Below are positions 5,801-6,939 of a stretch of DNA of 6,939 nucleotides, piece by piece. The DNA comes from Aquificota bacterium (GTDB lineage Bacteria; Aquificota; Aquificia; Aquificales; QOAS01). The stretch is from contig JALSNH010000253.1 in assembly GCA_026987085.1 (NCBI GenBank), positions 1-6,939 on the forward strand, read 5' to 3'. Within the stretch, counting starts at the first letter, position 1. Every line of letters starts with the position of its first letter. Position numbers and translations under genes: made by a program. Under the pieces are notes generated by a model. It worked only from the letters and a program-made list of their open reading frames with translations. It made no database searches and had not been told where the DNA came from.

Positions 5801-6322
5801 GAACGGAAAGCTTTAACCGACTTTATCGATGAGGTTGAAAAGAAAAAGGCCAAAATTTTTATGGATACATTTAAAACTATCAACAGATACTTTAAGGAAA
5901 TCTTCGCTTTTCTATCACCCGGCGGAAAGGCCTATATGGAGATAGAAAAACCCTATGACCCTTTTGCCGGCGGAATAAATATGTTTGTAAAACCCAGAGG
6001 TAAGGAGGTCAAATATCTAGAGGCTATGTCGGGAGGAGAAAAAACTTTAGCTGCCTTGGCTCTCATTTTTGCTTTACAAAGATATAAACCTGCTCCTTTC
6101 TATTACTTTGATGAGGTCGATGCCCACTTAGATGAAGTTAACGCCACCAAAGTGGGAGAGTTGATAAAACAGTATTCTAAGGAAGCCCAATTTGTAGTTG
6201 TAACCTTACGTGAAAGTGTAGCCTATTTGGCCGATAGAATTATTGGAGTCACCTCTAAAGGAGGTATATCTCAAACATATTTTGTTGAACCTTCCATTTT
6301 TGAAACTTCCAAAATTTCTTAA
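2834..6322 (+). CDS. smc: Chromosome segregation protein SMC (archaeal-type)
   Basis: Structural maintenance of chromosomes ATPase. It forms a dimer that, with ScpA/ScpB partners, extrudes and aligns DNA during chromosome folding and segregation. At 1162 residues it has full family length. The order is complete: N-terminal ATPase half with Walker A GPNGSGKS (41-48) and Q-loop VVLQGD (147-152); first coiled coil about 180-500; hinge about 510-660, opening with GVYGTVAELI and closing with GGTITGGTYKS; second coiled coil about 660-1000; C-terminal half with signature MSGGEK (1065-1070), Walker B ending YFDEVDAHLD (1091-1100; Mg-binding D1093, catalytic E1094), then VVVTLRESVAYLADRIIGV. The start KAYISKIVVEGFKSYG, the wording SNIGDAISFALG, and the end ISQTYF resemble archaeal SMC more than the usual bacterial type; such genes are known in Aquificota. 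The first ATG fits the family N-terminus. tRNA-Pro precedes it, and a PLP enzyme follows after 63 bases. No frameshift was seen. Confidence 0.98.
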   Translation: MVEETKKPKAYISKIVVEGFKSYGPKRREIPLGEGFVAIVGPNGSGKSNIGDAISFALGLASSKVLRAKNLSYLIWHKGDKKADYAYVEVHFKNEGAFPIDSSEVVFSRKVFPNGRSVFKINGKTVKERDVKDLLTRAGITENAYNVVLQGDIIHFLKMTPLQRRKLIEDIAGIGEFDEKKEKALIELGEVEVKLNELKLVLEELETRLGELEKDRQRLENYKTLKEKEKELDTKLVLKQIFQLKRKKGEFESFLKEVEKKITDLQEERENLKRLLDEKEKQLEEIERLLEPHRENLGRLETSEEFLKNELKDLESREKNLLSTLEGLEKKEKELLEEIKELKHQKEIVEGEIETLKGEIEKKEKELAEFDSQINGLQERFGKALKRLSWIEEKLKDLSKERKEKEKELNELLRELDKLDQKVEQTEENLRQLEEQKREVLTLFIGNAAAEKEKYQKIVDEKKKVVESLQLRLQQIEKKIEEIRRRREETLKEIVRLEAQGNFTENEVVNYLKRNISGVYGTVAELIKVKDEELLIPIEVAGGNRLRYVVVEDEDVAKECISLLKRENLGRLTFIPLSRIRVPKTDFLPRVRGVIDFVYRLVDYDPSVEKAILYVFGDTILVEDYETAKRLGIGIYRMVTLSGELFEKGGTITGGTYKSSNLLQASYIKQRLEELKSELVNLEKRKEKLEKEYKKVKEQLWSEEGTLNYALNKLKELEGSSNSAAERLKKIEKKIQQGEEYLEFLREELKRKENLLSELQETIAKLDMEIEDYEREKESLMEEISQSGLDSLREQRNILLKQLEELKKIFGKKEKELIKLNSQLENLQREFQNLEEEKKKSFEELEGIKRRREEVIREIEEIKHRLEKLGEEVVALMDKKETLKFERDQIKKELLVLEAKIEKQKKEREELLTELAKLEQEISTLQEQLSEEDLLKEPVESVSQLKEELKRVRNELAKLGNINFRAEEEYLEVENRYREIKEKYETLKRERKALTDFIDEVEKKKAKIFMDTFKTINRYFKEIFAFLSPGGKAYMEIEKPYDPFAGGINMFVKPRGKEVKYLEAMSGGEKTLAALALIFALQRYKPAPFYYFDEVDAHLDEVNATKVGELIKQYSKEAQFVVVTLRESVAYLADRIIGVTSKGGISQTYFVEPSIFETSKIS

Positions 6323-6368
6323 CCTTTATTTTCCTATTGCGGTAAAAACTTTAATTAATCCCGTGTTT

Positions 6369-6374
6369 GGAGGT
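6369..6374 (+). promoter_or_regulatory. Ribosome binding site of the PLP enzyme
   Basis: GGAGGT lies 11 bases before the ATG at 6386 and is the strongest Shine-Dalgarno sequence in the window. It decides the start. The 63-base gap after smc shows neither a terminator hairpin nor a clear promoter, so co-transcription with smc is likely. Confidence 0.7.
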
Positions 6375-6385
6375 TGGTAGAGAAA

Positions 6386-6939
6386 ATGGAAAAGCACATT
6401 CAAACAATAACAATCCACGGAGGAAAGGATAATTACGAACCCGTTAAATCGCTACACCCTCCCATATATCAAACTGTTTCTTTTGAACAGCGTGGACAGT
6501 CGGTTATAACCCACCGCGAGACGGAGCTTAAATATTCCCGCGAAGAAAACCCCACCGTTATGCTTCTCGAGAAGAAATTGGCACTTCTTGAAGAGGGAGA
6601 GGATGCACTCTGTTTTGCCAGCGGTATGTCTGCTATATCCTCAACGTTCATCCACTTTCTCGGAAAGGGCGATAAGATTTTGATGCCCTACGAGAGTTAT
6701 GGAACTACCCAAAAGCTCGTTAAAAGGTTGGCGGAAAAATTTGGAATAGAACCCGTTTTGGTTTTTCCCGATACCGAGGAAATCCTAAAAAGGTTGGACA
6801 AGGATATTAAAGTCCTATTTTTGGAAACTATTACCAATCCCACCTTAAAAGTTTTCGATATTCCCAAGCTTGCGGAGGCATGTAAGGAAACGGGAACAAC
6901 CCTTATAGTGGATAATACCTTTGCCACTCCCGTTTTATA
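6386..6939 (+). CDS. Cys/Met metabolism PLP-dependent enzyme (cystathionine gamma-synthase family), N-terminal 184 residues, cut by the right edge
   Basis: A cytosolic PLP enzyme of the family that includes cystathionine gamma-synthase and lyase, O-acetyl- or O-succinylhomoserine sulfhydrylase and methionine gamma-lyase, so a role in methionine or cysteine metabolism is expected. Family landmarks are in order: THGG-like TIHGG (9-13), PPIYQTVSF (25-33), YSREENPT (50-57; the Tyr and Arg reach the PLP phosphate of the neighbouring subunit), FASGMSAI (77-84; phosphate-binding loop), the ring-stacking Tyr in SYGTT (104-108), ETITNPTLKV (147-156) and VDNTFATP (175-182), with D176 expected to contact the pyridine nitrogen. 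The PLP-binding lysine, about 20-25 residues further on in this family, lies outside the window, as does about half of the protein (usual length 380-430). The exact substrate cannot be decided from this part. It is preceded by a good ribosome binding site and is probably transcribed with smc, with no evident functional link. Confidence 0.95.
   Translation, partial: MEKHIQTITIHGGKDNYEPVKSLHPPIYQTVSFEQRGQSVITHRETELKYSREENPTVMLLEKKLALLEEGEDALCFASGMSAISSTFIHFLGKGDKILMPYESYGTTQKLVKRLAEKFGIEPVLVFPDTEEILKRLDKDIKVLFLETITNPTLKVFDIPKLAEACKETGTTLIVDNTFATPVL

Overview
The window looks like chromosomal DNA of a thermophilic bacterium, most likely from the Aquificota (inference, moderate confidence). Two points support this. 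The SMC protein is of the archaeal type, which is known from Aquificota among bacteria. The coding DNA is A/T-rich and rich in Lys/Glu, yet the tRNA acceptor and T stems are made only of G-C pairs, a usual sign of growth at high temperature. No single marker fixes the genus.

Left part, minus strand: an incomplete proC (pyrroline-5-carboxylate reductase, last step of proline synthesis) runs off the left edge. A cas6 gene (CRISPR RNA processing endonuclease) lies 206 bases upstream of it in the same direction, with no convincing terminator between them. Upstream of cas6, a GC-rich rho-independent terminator closes an unrecognised gene for an exported protein of about 235 residues with four cysteines in its mature part. 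Cas6 is alone: no other cas gene and no repeat-spacer array is present here.

Middle, about 2366-2705: a gene-free divergent region dense in inverted repeats. It holds an 18-bp operator-like dyad, a 62-base imperfect hairpin, a promoter-like pair followed by a GC-rich hairpin and a T tract (a possible small RNA), and an extended -10 element just before the tRNA.

Right part, plus strand: tRNA-Pro(GGG) lies 53 bases before smc, separated by a perfect 8-bp-arm palindrome. The complete smc (1162 codons) is followed after 63 bases by the N-terminal half of a PLP-dependent Cys/Met metabolism enzyme of the cystathionine gamma-synthase family, cut by the right edge. The tRNA, smc and the PLP enzyme could share a transcript, since no clear terminator separates them. 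Most of the window is ordinary housekeeping DNA; the lone cas6 and the dyad-rich intergenic regions are its accessory or regulatory content. I did not find a convincing new multi-gene system.
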